A program made the translations under genes and the position numbers. Below, in pieces: positions 44,535-54,849 of a stretch of DNA of 64,000 nucleotides. Origin of the DNA: Rhodothermia bacterium (lineage in GTDB: Bacteria; Bacteroidota; Rhodothermia; Balneolales; Balneolaceae); NCBI GenBank assembly GCA_030427885.1, contig JAUICM010000001.1:496001-560000 (forward strand). Reading direction: 5' to 3'. The notes beneath the pieces were generated by a model, which saw nothing but the letters and a program-made list of their open reading frames with translations, did not search any database and had not been told where the DNA came from. The first letter of the stretch is position 1. Every line of letters starts with the position of its first letter.

Positions 44535-45764
44535 TTAACCTTCAGCGGTAACCGGCTTACCGGATAAAGCTTTTATCGCAAAGATCAATGCAGTTATGAT
44601 CAGGATTGAAGCCGTAAAGAAAGGAGCACCGGGAAATTCAATTGGGGATGTCCCTGAAGTAAAGTAACTGAAAAGGTTAGTCATTAATGGCGGACCGAAA
44701 ATTGCCGTAAAACTAACCAGGCTGGTTAAAGCTCCCTGTAATTCACCCTGTTGATTATCTGGTACCTGATTAGAAATGATACCTTGCAACGCCGGACCAG
44801 CAAACCCACCCAGGCAGTATGGAAGGATCATCGATAACATGATCAGGCCGGTTGGTGAAAAAGCAAATCCCATGAAGCCCAACGCACTGAATGTTAATCC
44901 CAGATACACTGATTTCACTTCTCCAATTTTTGGGATCACCACTCTTGTGAGGCCTCCCTGTACGATAGCCACAAAGAAACCTACTACGCCTAAAGATATC
45001 CCAACCATTTTCTCATCCCAGCTGAACTTCTCCATGGTGTAGTAAGTCCAGGTACTTTGGGTGGCATGCTGAGCCAGATAAACAAGAAAGAAAACACCTA
45101 CTAATCCGGCTATTGCCGGAAACTTACGGATCTGTTTCAATGAGCCCAGTGGGTTGGCCCGTTTAATATCAAAATCACGCCTGTTATCAGGTGATAATGA
45201 TTCGGGAAGTACAAAAAGTCCGTACAAAAAATTCAACAGAGTAATAGCAGCCGCAGCAAAGAATGGTATTCTGGGACCATATTCACCTAACAGACCACCG
45301 ATCACAGGCCCTATGATGAATCCCATCCCGAATGCTGCCCCGATCAGGCCAAAATTCTGTGCCTTCTTTTCCGGAGTGGATATATCGGCAATATAGGCAC
45401 TTGCCGTAGTGAAGCTCGCACCGGTAATACCTGAAACCAATCGGGCTGCAAATAACCAGAATATGGAAGGCGCTAATCCTAATAAGATGTAGTTGATCCC
45501 AAAACCAAATAGTGAGATGAGAATCACTGGCCTGCGCCCAAAACGATCGCTCAGAGACCCAATAACCGGAGCAAATAAAAATTGGGTTGATGCATACACG
45601 AACATTAGTGCTCCACCATATAAAGCGGCATCACTTATACCTTCTCCTGTAAGGTGCATGATCAGAGAAGGAACAACCGGAATGATGATCCCCAATCCGA
45701 TCACATCGACAAGTACTGTTATAAATATAAATATAAGCGCTGCTTTGCGCGGTTCTCTGGACAT
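44535..45764 (-). CDS. MFS drug-efflux-type transporter (TetA-like)
   Basis: 409 residues, about 12 spans. Motif A between spans 2 and 3 is [16 protein letters not shown] (about 72-87), and the start [17 protein letters not shown] is typical of the TCR/TetA branch of the major facilitator superfamily. [13 protein letters not shown] (motif C) marks an antiporter. Tetracycline or other drug efflux is possible, but such proteins are common in chromosomes and the substrate is unknown. It has its own terminator. Confidence 0.88.
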   Translation of the reverse strand: MSREPRKAALIFIFITVLVDVIGLGIIIPVVPSLIMHLTGEGISDAALYGGALMFVYASTQFLFAPVIGSLSDRFGRRPVILISLFGFGINYILLGLAPSIFWLFAARLVSGITGASFTTASAYIADISTPEKKAQNFGLIGAAFGMGFIIGPVIGGLLGEYGPRIPFFAAAAITLLNFLYGLFVLPESLSPDNRRDFDIKRANPLGSLKQIRKFPAIAGLVGVFFLVYLAQHATQSTWTYYTMEKFSWDEKMVGISLGVVGFFVAIVQGGLTRVVIPKIGEVKSVYLGLTFSALGFMGFAFSPTGLIMLSMILPYCLGGFAGPALQGIISNQVPDNQQGELQGALTSLVSFTAIFGPPLMTNLFSYFTSGTSPIEFPGAPFFTASILIITALIFAIKALSGKPVTAEG

Positions 45765-45888
45765 GCTGTGGCTCGTGCAAAATTTCGGCTCAATGATAGG
45801 CCTTTCCTACACTGATTGAAAGGAATTCAAAACAGTTTTAGTTTTTTTAATAGAACTGGATAGAATCCCTATCTTCAAATAAAAACCA

Positions 45889-46422
45889 GTGACAAGAAAA
45901 CTTACTACCAAAGAAATACTACTAGAGAATCTGGCTCAGAGTCCTCCGGGCAAACTGGCTCAGGTTAAAGTGGTTGTTCATAACATCCGAAGCCTTCATA
46001 ATGTTGGCTCTGTATTTCGTTCATCCGATGCTTTTGGTATAGATGAAATCCTGATCTCTGGTTACACTCCACGCCCTCCCCGACCTGAAATTTCCAAGAC
46101 CGCTATCGGAGCAGAAGAATTTGTGAACTGGAGTTCCCATGATGATCATTTAAAAATGCTTCAGGATCTTAAAGCTGACGGATACACCCTTGTAGGATTA
46201 GAACAAACGGATACCAGTATTCCCCTGCCTGAATTTGATGCCCGTTCTCATTTAAAGCTTTGTATTGTTTTGGGAAACGAAGTAACCGGCATCGATGACG
46301 ATGTGATCCCTTTCATAGATGTATTTGTTATGATCCCTCAGTTTGGGCACAAACACTCACTTAATGTTTCCGTAGCTGCAGGAGTAACCCTTTATGCTTT
46401 ACTGGAAAAGTTGTGGGTTTAA
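45889..46422 (+). CDS. SpoU/TrmH-family RNA 2'-O-methyltransferase
   Basis: 177 residues from a GTG at 45889 (no ATG in the conserved N-terminal part). SPOUT fold with the three SpoU motifs: VVVHNIRSLHNVGSVFRSSDAFG (motif 1, about 27-49 in two parts), CIVLGNEVTGIDDDVI (motif 2, about 125-140) and DVFVMIPQFGHKHSLNVSVAAGV (motif 3, about 145-165). The deep trefoil knot should form. It probably methylates a tRNA or rRNA ribose using SAM; exact target unknown. Confidence 0.92.
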   Translation: MTRKLTTKEILLENLAQSPPGKLAQVKVVVHNIRSLHNVGSVFRSSDAFGIDEILISGYTPRPPRPEISKTAIGAEEFVNWSSHDDHLKMLQDLKADGYTLVGLEQTDTSIPLPEFDARSHLKLCIVLGNEVTGIDDDVIPFIDVFVMIPQFGHKHSLNVSVAAGVTLYALLEKLWV

Positions 46423-46517
46423 GAAACATGCTATTACAAAAATCAGAAATTCAGCATTCATAATTCTCTTAACCTTTCTTTATCTTCGATGCTTACAAAA
46501 CGGTTATACAGATACAG

Positions 46518-48548
46518 ATGTCAGACAAACGAATTTTAGTTACCTCAGCACTACCCTACGCAAACGGCCCTCTCCACCTTGGACACCTCGCAGGAGCATA
46601 CCTTACCGCAGATCTCTATGTAAGGTACAAGCGCCTGACCGGAGCGGATGTGGTGTACATCTGCGGATCCGATGAACACGGAGTTCCGATCACTATTGCA
46701 GCCGAGAAAGAAGGCGTATCCCCACAGGATATAGTGGACCGTTTTCATGAAATGAATAAAAAGGTCTTCGAGGATTTCGGGATCTCTTTTGATTATTACG
46801 GCCGGACCAGTTCCAAGGTTCATCACGAGACTTCACAGGAGATATTCCTCAATCTGCATGAAAAGGGATTCTTTAAAAAGAAGACCGAACATCAGCTGTA
46901 TGATCCTAAAGCAGACATGTTCCTCCCCGATCGCTATGTTAAAGGAACCTGCCCGAATTGTGGTTTTGAAGAAGCATATGGCGATCAATGCGAGAAATGT
47001 GGTACGTCCCTCTCTCCAACCGAACTTATTGATCCGGTAAGTGCCTTAACCGGTGAGAAACCCGAACTAAAAGAAACAGAGCATTGGTATATGCCACTGG
47101 GGGACAAACAAGCTGACCTTGAGAAATGGCTGGACACCCGTGAAAACTGGAAGCCTAATGTTATGGGGCAGGTTAAGAGCTGGCTGCATGACGGGCTTGC
47201 TGACAGAGCAGCTACACGTGATCTTAGCTGGGGAGTTCCGGTTCCGCTGGATGAAGCTAAAGGCAAAGTACTCTATGTTTGGTTTGATGCTCCCATCGGA
47301 TATATCTCTGCGACCAAAGAATGGGCTCAGGAAACTGGAAAACCTGATGCCTGGAAAGACTATTGGCAGGATGAAAATACTGAGCTTTACCATTTTATTG
47401 GTAAAGACAACATCGTTTTCCATTGTATCATGTTCCCTATCGTTTTGATGGAGAACGGCGGTTATGTACTTCCAAAGAATGTGCCCGCTAACGAATTCCT
47501 AAATCTTGAAGGAAAGAAATTGTCTACCTCGAGAGGCTGGGCGGTTTGGCTGCACGAGTATCTGGAAGATTTCGAGCCGGATCTTTTACGCTATGCACTT
47601 GGTACTACCCTGCCTGAAAGCAAAGATTCTGATTTCTCCTGGAAGGATTTTCAGGCCCGGGTTAATAATGAGCTGGCAGCCGTATTAGGAAATTTTGTAT
47701 TCCGTGCACTTTCATTCACTTCTAAGTTTGCGGATTCAAAAGTCCCGGAATTAAAAGATCCGACCCAAACAGATCTGGATGCCCTCAAAGCTATTGCGGA
47801 TCAAAAAGAAAAAGTGACTTCCGCATATGAGAATTTCAGATTTAAGGAAGCTATAAACGAGAGTATCAACCTGGCCAGAGTTGGAAATAAATACTTTACT
47901 GAAACTGAACCATGGAAAACCCGCAAAGATAATCCTCAGGCCTGCAATAACTCATTGTATGTCAGTTTACAGATCTGTGCTGCGCTAGCCGTATTAATGG
48001 AACCTGTACTTCCAACCTCCATGAAAAAGCTGCGAGGTCAGCTTGGCCTTGATGAGGGTTTGACCTGGAATGATATTTCTGATTCTATGCTAAATTCCGG
48101 AACCGATATAAATCCCGGTGATGTACTGTTCACTAAGGTTGAAGACGATGAGATCGATGCTCAGATCAGGAAACTGGAAGAAAGAGCCGAAGCCAGTAAC
48201 CCGGCTCCTAAATTCCCGGCTTTGAAGGATAATATTGAGTTCGGTGACTTCATGAAACTGGATCTGCGCGCAGGTGAGATTTTAGCCGCCGAAAAGATCG
48301 AGAAATCTGACAAACTGCTTAAACTGCAGGTCAATCTTGGGATCGAAAAAAGAACCATTGTTTCCGGAATTGCAAAGCATGTGGATCTGGATACACTGAA
48401 GGGACAAAAAGTTTGTGTTGTTGCAAATCTGGCCCCAAAAAAATTAATGGGGGTTGAGAGTCAGGGAATGATTCTAATGGCAGAAGACAGTGAAGGAAAT
48501 TTAAAGTTCGCTGAAACCACTGCTGAACCAGGAAGTCCCATAACTTAG
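46518..48548 (+). CDS. metG: Methionyl-tRNA synthetase with C-terminal tRNA-binding domain
   Basis: 676 residues. Class I signature HLGH in PLHLGHLAGAY (about 16-26), zinc knuckle CPNCGFEEAYGDQCEKCG (about 141-158), and the KMSKS equivalent KLSTSRG (about 334-340). A helical anticodon domain follows, and the C-terminal 110 residues form an EMAP/Arc1-like tRNA-binding OB fold (FGDFMKLDLRAGEILAAEKI, GIEKRTIVSGIAKHV). The four zinc cysteines mark the E. coli-type (MetRS1). The GH13 gene follows after one base. Confidence 0.97.
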   Translation: MSDKRILVTSALPYANGPLHLGHLAGAYLTADLYVRYKRLTGADVVYICGSDEHGVPITIAAEKEGVSPQDIVDRFHEMNKKVFEDFGISFDYYGRTSSKVHHETSQEIFLNLHEKGFFKKKTEHQLYDPKADMFLPDRYVKGTCPNCGFEEAYGDQCEKCGTSLSPTELIDPVSALTGEKPELKETEHWYMPLGDKQADLEKWLDTRENWKPNVMGQVKSWLHDGLADRAATRDLSWGVPVPLDEAKGKVLYVWFDAPIGYISATKEWAQETGKPDAWKDYWQDENTELYHFIGKDNIVFHCIMFPIVLMENGGYVLPKNVPANEFLNLEGKKLSTSRGWAVWLHEYLEDFEPDLLRYALGTTLPESKDSDFSWKDFQARVNNELAAVLGNFVFRALSFTSKFADSKVPELKDPTQTDLDALKAIADQKEKVTSAYENFRFKEAINESINLARVGNKYFTETEPWKTRKDNPQACNNSLYVSLQICAALAVLMEPVLPTSMKKLRGQLGLDEGLTWNDISDSMLNSGTDINPGDVLFTKVEDDEIDAQIRKLEERAEASNPAPKFPALKDNIEFGDFMKLDLRAGEILAAEKIEKSDKLLKLQVNLGIEKRTIVSGIAKHVDLDTLKGQKVCVVANLAPKKLMGVESQGMILMAEDSEGNLKFAETTAEPGSPIT

Positions 48549-48549
48549 T

Positions 48550-50583
48550 ATGTCGTTGCCATCTCAGGAAAAGCTTACTCCGGAAACAAATTTTGACTCC
48601 TACCCTCTTGGTTTTACCATCCTTGACGAGGGAATCGTATTCAGGCTGTTTGCACCCAAAGCCGACCATGTTGAGCTGAATATCTATCATGATTATGAGC
48701 ACCTCAGTAGTGATATGGTTTTTGAAATGTCGGGGTCAGAGTCCGGTATCTGGAATTATTTCTACCCCGGTCTCGATATCCTGGATTACTGGTATGCATA
48801 TAAACTTAGTACCGATCAGGAATCTCCTTATTTCATACAAACAAAGAGACCCGTTGCTGATCCCTGGAGTAAACATGTAACTTCGAGGAATCATTATCTG
48901 GGTTATGCTAAAACCAGGATTGAGAAAAAAGCAGATTTTGACTGGGAAGATGATACGTTTGTGGCACCAGAAGATCCAAGAGATCTTATTATTTATGAGA
49001 CCCATATAAAAGATATGGTGGCACACAGTTCTGCCAGGACCTACGTGCAGGGAATCTATAATGATTTTGGCCAGGCTGAGATCGGAGGTATAAATCACCT
49101 GAAAAAAATGGGGGTAAATGCCGTAGAATTTCTTCCTCTTCAGAAATTCGCCTATTTCGAACCACCTTTTGAGGAACAGATCGAAGACGGAACAGTGAAT
49201 TCATGGAATCACTACAGCAGAAATTACTGGGGATATATGACCTCCTTCTTTCTGGCTCCTGAAACAATTTACGCTTCTGACGGGAGCCTGGAACCTGAAG
49301 CAGTGATCGGCAGGAGTCAAAAAGCTTCTTCTGAACTAAAATCACTGGTTAAAAAACTTCATTCTGAGAAAATAACAGTGATCATGGATGTAGTATATAA
49401 TCATGCTTCACAATATGATCTTAATCCGCTGAAGTATACTGCTAAAGACCACTACTTTCGTCTCGATGATGTTGGACATTTTCTTAATGACAGCTGGACA
49501 GGTAATGATATTAATACAAGTTCAGCACATTCCAGGGAGCTTATCGTTGAGTCTGTTAAACACTGGATTACGGAATATCATATTGACGGATTCCGCTTTG
49601 ATCTGGCCGGTATTATCGACTGGGAAACAGTTGATTTGATCAGACAGGAAGCAGAAAAGATCAATCCTAATGTGATCCTGATTGCTGAACCCTGGGGTGG
49701 TGAATACAAACCTAATGGATTTTCTGATCATGGATGGATCTCATGGAATGACCGCATCAGAAATGGATTTAAAGGCTACGACCCGATCAATAATAAGGGA
49801 TTTATTTTCGGAACATGGAGTCATGGCAGCACCCGCTTTGCAATAGAGAATTTCTTTCGTGGCACCCTGAAAAATTCTGACCATGGCCTCTTTAATACCT
49901 CAGCACATTCGCTGAATTATATCGAAAGTCATGATGGATATACTATTGGTGACTTTATACGGATTGCTTTAGATCCTTCGAAGAAAGACAAAATATTCAA
50001 TAAAAAATCTGCCGTAACTAAGCTCTCTAAAAAGGAAACGGCGATCGCTAAGCTTGCTGCGTTATCCTTATTTGTTAGTCAGGGTGTAACCATGATCCAT
50101 GCCGGCCAGGAATGGGGGCGCTCTAAATTGATCCATGATCCGGAAAGCAGAGATCCCAACGAAGGAAAATTAGACCATGACAGCTACAATAAGGATAATG
50201 AGACCAACTGGCTGAATTTCAATGAAATCACCAATAACAAAAGTCTCTTTATTTATTACCAGGCTTTGATAGAATTGCGCAAACAAAGTCCTGCTCTTCG
50301 TAAGGCGCAGCCAGAAGAGATCATATTTAAAGTTTATCAGGATCCTTTGCACTTTACGTTCTCAATAGACGGAACCAGTTCAAAGGACAAGTACGACTAT
50401 TTTATCTCACTTAATGGAAATAACAAACTTTCTCATGATATCACGCTCCCGAAAGGAACATGGGAGCTGGTTGTGGATGCAGACAAATGTAATCCCGATG
50501 GGCTACTAAGTGTACATGACGTATACACTTTACCTGCTTCATCCGGAGTTGTATTAAGAAAGTTGCGAGTGAGTAAGTCTTAA
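48550..50583 (+). CDS. GH13 alpha-glucan hydrolase, debranching/pullulanase-like
   Basis: 677 residues. N-terminal CBM48-type domain (LGFTILDEGIVFRLFAPKADHVELNIY) followed by a GH13 barrel: region I DVVYNHAS, region II GFRFDLAGI (nucleophile Asp), region III ILIAEPWG (acid/base Glu) and region IV YIESHDG (third Asp). The stretch KDNETNWLNF resembles isoamylase/pullulanase/GlgX enzymes that cut alpha-1,6 links of glycogen or starch. No signal peptide, so it should act in the cytoplasm on glycogen. Starts one base after metG; probably co-transcribed by chance of position. Confidence 0.9.
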   Translation: MSLPSQEKLTPETNFDSYPLGFTILDEGIVFRLFAPKADHVELNIYHDYEHLSSDMVFEMSGSESGIWNYFYPGLDILDYWYAYKLSTDQESPYFIQTKRPVADPWSKHVTSRNHYLGYAKTRIEKKADFDWEDDTFVAPEDPRDLIIYETHIKDMVAHSSARTYVQGIYNDFGQAEIGGINHLKKMGVNAVEFLPLQKFAYFEPPFEEQIEDGTVNSWNHYSRNYWGYMTSFFLAPETIYASDGSLEPEAVIGRSQKASSELKSLVKKLHSEKITVIMDVVYNHASQYDLNPLKYTAKDHYFRLDDVGHFLNDSWTGNDINTSSAHSRELIVESVKHWITEYHIDGFRFDLAGIIDWETVDLIRQEAEKINPNVILIAEPWGGEYKPNGFSDHGWISWNDRIRNGFKGYDPINNKGFIFGTWSHGSTRFAIENFFRGTLKNSDHGLFNTSAHSLNYIESHDGYTIGDFIRIALDPSKKDKIFNKKSAVTKLSKKETAIAKLAALSLFVSQGVTMIHAGQEWGRSKLIHDPESRDPNEGKLDHDSYNKDNETNWLNFNEITNNKSLFIYYQALIELRKQSPALRKAQPEEIIFKVYQDPLHFTFSIDGTSSKDKYDYFISLNGNNKLSHDITLPKGTWELVVDADKCNPDGLLSVHDVYTLPASSGVVLRKLRVSKS

Positions 50584-50627
50584 AATATTTTACGCCGTCT
50601 TAAATCATAGTAAATGGAGGAAAAACA

Positions 50628-51974
50628 TTGGCAGTAACATCATCTTCAGATCGCGGTTCATGGAATTCTAAACTGGGCTTTATTATGGCTGCAGCCGGTT
50701 CCGCAGTTGGTCTCGGGAATATTTGGGGTTTCCCGACAAAAGTTGCCACTGAGGGTGGTGCAGCTTATCTCATAATTTACCTCCTCTGTACTTTCCTCAT
50801 CGGATTTCCGGTAATGGTTGCCGAGCTCTCAATCGGGCGCAGATCAGGCAAAAACCCGGTAGGTGCATTTAAAGCACTTTCGGACAGCAAATTCTTTCCC
50901 TTTGTAGGACTTTGGGGTGTGATCTGTGGGGTTATGATCCTCTCCTTTTACACCGTAATTGCAGGATGGGCATTTGGATATGCTTTTGAAGAGATCTTCT
51001 ATTACTTCGGATGGGATACCTTAGCTCAATTACTAACTGATACTGGTCATGGCCCTAAAAATGCAGTAATTGCTGCAGTTTTCATGTTCGGTACTATTAA
51101 AATTATTTCCGGTGGTGTCAGCGATGGTATCGAAAAAGCCACAAAAACAATGATGCCGATGCTGATCGGTATTATTGTAATCATGATAGGATATGTATTG
51201 ACTCAGGATGGCGCGTCTGAAGGTGTTAAAGAATATTTATTGCCAGATTTCAGCAAGATCAATGCCTCCTTGATATTTTCGGCCATGGGACAGGCTTTCT
51301 TCTCGCTCTCATTAGGTATGGGAGCACTCATCACATATGGATCTTATCTCAATAAAAAAGAGAATATTCCTCAGGCAGCTGCTTTCGTAACATTAGCAGA
51401 TGTTGGGATTGCCTTCCTTGCAGGACTTATGATCATTCCGGCTATGTATGTAGCACGCAATGCAGGAATAGAGATCTTTGTAGGAGATCAACTCGCTTCG
51501 AGTACAGATCTGGTATTCCAGATTCTTCCTGCTCTCTTCCATACAATTGGCGGAGCCATGGGATTGATCCTTGGAGTTGTGTTCTTCCTCCTGCTCAGTA
51601 TTGCCGCATTGACTTCAACTATTTCACTTCTTGAGGTTCCGGTTTCTTATGCCATTGATGAATATGGTCTGGAGCGAAAAAAGGCCGCATGGTATATCGG
51701 TCTTGGAATTCTAGCTGTGTCAGTAGCTGTTTCTTTCAACCCTTCATTGATCGGTACTTTTGATTATGTATTTAATAATCTTGGATTACCAATCGGCGGA
51801 TTACTGATCTGTGTGTTTGTTGGGTATGTTTGGAAAACAGATTCTGCAATTGCTGAAATGGAAAATGGATTTATTGGTATTAAACAAACCCTTTTCGCTA
51901 AAGTATGGCCATTCTTCATCAAAGTGATCTGTCCTGCTGTTATTTTGTACAACATCGTAAGCAATTTCCTCTAA
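50628..51974 (+). CDS. Sodium-dependent transporter, NSS/SNF family
   Basis: 448 residues, about 12 spans, of the neurotransmitter:sodium symporter family. Sodium/substrate site GFIMAAAGSAVGLGNIWGFP (about 16-35) with the unwound-helix GSAVGLGNIW signature, and PVMVAELSIGRR. LeuT-type members import amino acids. Start: a TTG at 50628 preceded by GGAGG seven bases away, and the protein aligns from its very start, so TTG is credible. Monocistronic. Confidence 0.92.
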   Translation: MAVTSSSDRGSWNSKLGFIMAAAGSAVGLGNIWGFPTKVATEGGAAYLIIYLLCTFLIGFPVMVAELSIGRRSGKNPVGAFKALSDSKFFPFVGLWGVICGVMILSFYTVIAGWAFGYAFEEIFYYFGWDTLAQLLTDTGHGPKNAVIAAVFMFGTIKIISGGVSDGIEKATKTMMPMLIGIIVIMIGYVLTQDGASEGVKEYLLPDFSKINASLIFSAMGQAFFSLSLGMGALITYGSYLNKKENIPQAAAFVTLADVGIAFLAGLMIIPAMYVARNAGIEIFVGDQLASSTDLVFQILPALFHTIGGAMGLILGVVFFLLLSIAALTSTISLLEVPVSYAIDEYGLERKKAAWYIGLGILAVSVAVSFNPSLIGTFDYVFNNLGLPIGGLLICVFVGYVWKTDSAIAEMENGFIGIKQTLFAKVWPFFIKVICPAVILYNIVSNFL

Positions 51975-51979
51975 TAAAC

Positions 51980-52010
51980 TTGTTATCGAAAGCAGGTAGC
52001 AGTATTTTTG
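51980..52010 (+). promoter_or_regulatory. Bacteroidota-type promoter of efp
   Basis: TTG at 51980-51982, 20 bases, then TATTTTTG at 52003-52010: a good match to the TTTG/TTG plus TAnnTTTG promoter of Bacteroidota. Predicted transcription start near 52016, 22 bases before the efp ATG. Confidence 0.6.
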
Positions 52011-52037
52011 CGCAACTAAAAACGGAGACACAATTTA

Positions 52038-52607
52038 ATGGCAAAAGTATCTACATCAGACTTCAGGAACGGACTCGTACTGGATATGGATGGTGAACTA
52101 TACTCAATTACTGAATTTCAACATGTTAAGCCCGGAAAAGGCCCAGCATTTGTCAGAACTAAGCTAAAAGGTATTGTTAACGGTAAAAATATCGACAAAA
52201 CCTGGAGATCAGGTGAAAATGCCGAAGCTGTAAGGGTTGAAAACAGAGAGTACCAGTATTTATATAACGATGGTACCATGTTCTATTTCATGAATAATGA
52301 GACTTATGAACAAATTCCTATCAATCCTAACCAGGTAGAACGTCAGGATTACCTTATTGAAGGACAAACTTGCTCAGTACTTTTCAATGCTGATGATGAA
52401 CAAGTACTTTTTGCTGAACCACCTGATCATCTTATTCTAACTGTATCACAAACAGATCCTGGTTTAAAGGGTGATACAGCACAGGGCGGATCTAAACCAG
52501 CAACTCTGGAGTCAGGGGCGGTGGTAAACGTACCTCTTTTTATAAATCAAGGCGAAAAGATCCGGGTTGATACACGAACAGGAACCTACATTGAACGTGC
52601 TAAATAA
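52038..52607 (+). CDS. efp: Translation elongation factor P
   Basis: 189 residues; relieves ribosome stalling at polyproline stretches. Three beta domains; the tip loop of domain I reads QHVKPGKGPAFVRTKLK, with the modification-site Lys34. DGTMFYFMNNETYEQI and the C-terminal GEKIRVDTRTGTYIERA are typical. The protein does not say which Lys modification system the cell uses; no epmA/epmB or ymfI-type gene is in the window. First gene of efp-accB-accC-gcvH; promoter just upstream. Confidence 0.97.
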   Translation: MAKVSTSDFRNGLVLDMDGELYSITEFQHVKPGKGPAFVRTKLKGIVNGKNIDKTWRSGENAEAVRVENREYQYLYNDGTMFYFMNNETYEQIPINPNQVERQDYLIEGQTCSVLFNADDEQVLFAEPPDHLILTVSQTDPGLKGDTAQGGSKPATLESGAVVNVPLFINQGEKIRVDTRTGTYIERAK

Positions 52608-52626
52608 ATAGCTAAAAAACTGAATT

Positions 52627-53091
52627 ATGGATTTAAAACTTATCAAAAACATTCTTAATCTGATCTCTGAAAGTGAAGTTGATGAGGTTTCTATTGAAGA
52701 AGGTGATTTTAAAATAAAGGTTAAAAAAACCGGAACTGTTGAGCAGGTAACTTACACACAGCCTATGGCTGCTCCGGCTGCTGCACCTCAGGCACCCGCT
52801 ACCCCGGCCCCTGCGGCTGAACAAGCTTCTGCTCCGGCACCAGCTGCATCAGGCGATACGGTAAAATCACCTATTGTTGGTACCTACTACAAAGCTCCAT
52901 CTCCTGATTCAGATCCTTTTATTCAGGTTGGTGACAAAGTTAGCAAGGGTCAAACTCTTTGTATTATTGAGGCAATGAAGATCATGAACGAGATCGAAGC
53001 TGAATTTTCCGGTACTGTTAAAGAATTCCTGGTTGAAGACGGTACACCGGTAGAATTTGACCAACCATTATTTATCATTCAAAAAGACTAA
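52627..53091 (+). CDS. accB: Biotin carboxyl carrier protein of acetyl-CoA carboxylase
   Basis: 154 residues. Short N-terminal helix, alanine/proline-rich linker (about 48-80), and a biotinyl domain with the attachment motif EAMKIMN (Lys118). The thumb loop near [13 protein letters not shown] marks AccB proper. Partner of AccC, which starts ten bases later. Confidence 0.96.
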   Translation: MDLKLIKNILNLISESEVDEVSIEEGDFKIKVKKTGTVEQVTYTQPMAAPAAAPQAPATPAPAAEQASAPAPAASGDTVKSPIVGTYYKAPSPDSDPFIQVGDKVSKGQTLCIIEAMKIMNEIEAEFSGTVKEFLVEDGTPVEFDQPLFIIQKD

Positions 53092-53100
53092 ACGGCATTC

Positions 53101-54453
53101 ATGTTCAAAAAAATATTGATTGCCAATAGAGGAGAAATCGCATTACGGATTATCCGTACCTGTAAAGAAATGGGTATTAAGACAGTTGCTGTGTATTCAA
53201 CAGCTGATGCGGATAGTTTGCATGTGAAGTTTGCTGATGAAGCTGTCTGTATTGGCCCTGCTGCAGGAAAAGAAAGTTATTTAAAGATACCAAGTATTCT
53301 GGCAGCTGCTGAGATCACCAATGCAGAAGCTATTCACCCCGGGTATGGATTTCTAGCTGAAAACGCTGAATTCTCACGTATCTGCGGAGAGCACGATATC
53401 AAGTTTATTGGCCCCTCACCAGAGGCAATTAACTCCATGGGTGACAAGGCAGTAGCAAAAGCAACCATGATCAAAAATAAAGTGCCGGTTGTGCCGGGAA
53501 GTGATGGTGTTGTTGCAAGTTTTGAAGCAGCTCAGAAAGTTTGTGAGGAGATCGGATACCCTGTAATCATCAAAGCATCAGCTGGTGGCGGTGGCCGAGG
53601 CATGCGTGTGGTGAACGAAGAGTCTGAACTTAAAAAGAATTACCAGATGTGTCGTCAGGAAGCTGAAACAGCTTTCAATAATCCTGAGGTTTACATTGAG
53701 CGTTTTGTGCAGAACCCTCATCATGTTGAGATTCAGGTTTTAGCCGACCAGCATGGTAATGCTATTCATTTAGGAGAGCGTGATTGCTCTTGCCAGCGTC
53801 GTCACCAGAAAATTCTTGAGGAAGCACCTTCTCCGTTAGTTACCCCTGAATTACGGGAGGAAATGGGACTTGCTGCTGTTAACGCAGCTAAATCAGTAAA
53901 TTATGAAGGCGCTGGAACCGTTGAATTCCTTGTAGATGATGACCTTAATTTCTACTTCATGGAGATGAATACCCGTATCCAGGTAGAACATCCTGTTACA
54001 GAAGAAATTACCGGTTTTGATCTTATCGAAGAACAGATCAAGGTTGCAACAGGACATAATATTAAGGATTACGAAGTTAACCTTAGCGGGCACTCCATAG
54101 AATGCCGAATAAATGCTGAGGATCCAGAGCATGGATTCCGTCCATCAGCCGGAGTGATAACAGTTTTCCACCCACCCGGTGGACATGGAGTACGGCTCGA
54201 CACTCATGCCTATTCTGGGTATCGCATCCCTCCTTTCTACGATTCTATGATCGCTAAATTGATTGTAACTGCACCAACCCGTGAAGTTGCTATTAAGAAA
54301 ATGAAAAGGGCTCTGGAAGAGTTCATTATTGAGGGCGTTAAAACAACGATCCCTTATCATATTCAATTACTTGACGATCCGAATTTCAAAAAAGGATCTG
54401 TCTCAACCAAATACCTTGAAACTTCTTTCAAATTTGTACCGGAGGATAACTAA
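53101..54453 (+). CDS. accC: Biotin carboxylase subunit of acetyl-CoA carboxylase
   Basis: 450 residues, ATP-grasp enzyme that carboxylates biotin on AccB for fatty-acid synthesis. [12 protein letters not shown] at the start, glycine-rich loop [14 protein letters not shown] (about 156-169), metal/ATP residues [18 protein letters not shown] (about 285-302), and [15 protein letters not shown] near the C-terminus. Complete. Stop overlaps gcvH start (TAATG). Confidence 0.97.
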   Translation: MFKKILIANRGEIALRIIRTCKEMGIKTVAVYSTADADSLHVKFADEAVCIGPAAGKESYLKIPSILAAAEITNAEAIHPGYGFLAENAEFSRICGEHDIKFIGPSPEAINSMGDKAVAKATMIKNKVPVVPGSDGVVASFEAAQKVCEEIGYPVIIKASAGGGGRGMRVVNEESELKKNYQMCRQEAETAFNNPEVYIERFVQNPHHVEIQVLADQHGNAIHLGERDCSCQRRHQKILEEAPSPLVTPELREEMGLAAVNAAKSVNYEGAGTVEFLVDDDLNFYFMEMNTRIQVEHPVTEEITGFDLIEEQIKVATGHNIKDYEVNLSGHSIECRINAEDPEHGFRPSAGVITVFHPPGGHGVRLDTHAYSGYRIPPFYDSMIAKLIVTAPTREVAIKKMKRALEEFIIEGVKTTIPYHIQLLDDPNFKKGSVSTKYLETSFKFVPEDN

Positions 54454-54833
54454 TGAGTACACCCGCTGATCTTAAATATACCAAAGAGCATGAATGGCTT
54501 AAGGATAATGGTGACGGGACTGCGACGATCGGAATCACTGATTTTGCTCAGGGAGAATTAGGTGATATCGTTTTTGTTGAACTGGAAGAAGCCGGGTTTG
54601 AATTTTCACAGGACGATACATTTGGTACTGTTGAAGCTGTAAAGACAGTTTCTGAGTTATTTGCTCCCGTGGATGGTGAGATCATTGAGATTAACGAAGC
54701 TCTTGAAGATAATCCTGAGCTTGTAAACGACGACCCTTTTGGGGATGGCTGGATGATCAAGATCAAACTAAGCGATCCTACACAACTTGAAGAGCTTCTC
54801 TCTGCTGAAGAGTATGAAGATATAACCTCATAA
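54453..54833 (+). CDS. gcvH: Glycine cleavage system H protein
   Basis: 126 residues. Lipoyl domain with the attachment lysine in VEAVKTVSE (Lys64) and the start [22 protein letters not shown]. It shuttles the aminomethyl group in glycine cleavage and, in some bacteria, carries octanoate/lipoate for transfer to other enzymes. Here it is the last gene of the acc operon, joined to accC by TAATG, and no gcvP or gcvT is in the window. Confidence 0.95.
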   Translation: MSTPADLKYTKEHEWLKDNGDGTATIGITDFAQGELGDIVFVELEEAGFEFSQDDTFGTVEAVKTVSELFAPVDGEIIEINEALEDNPELVNDDPFGDGWMIKIKLSDPTQLEELLSAEEYEDITS

Positions 54834-54849
54834 GACCTCACTTAAATTA

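Noticed and set aside
44535-45764. MFS transporter as an acquired tetracycline resistance gene
   Set aside because: The TetA-like motifs are common to chromosomal MFS exporters, there is no tetR-type neighbour, and base use matches the surroundings.
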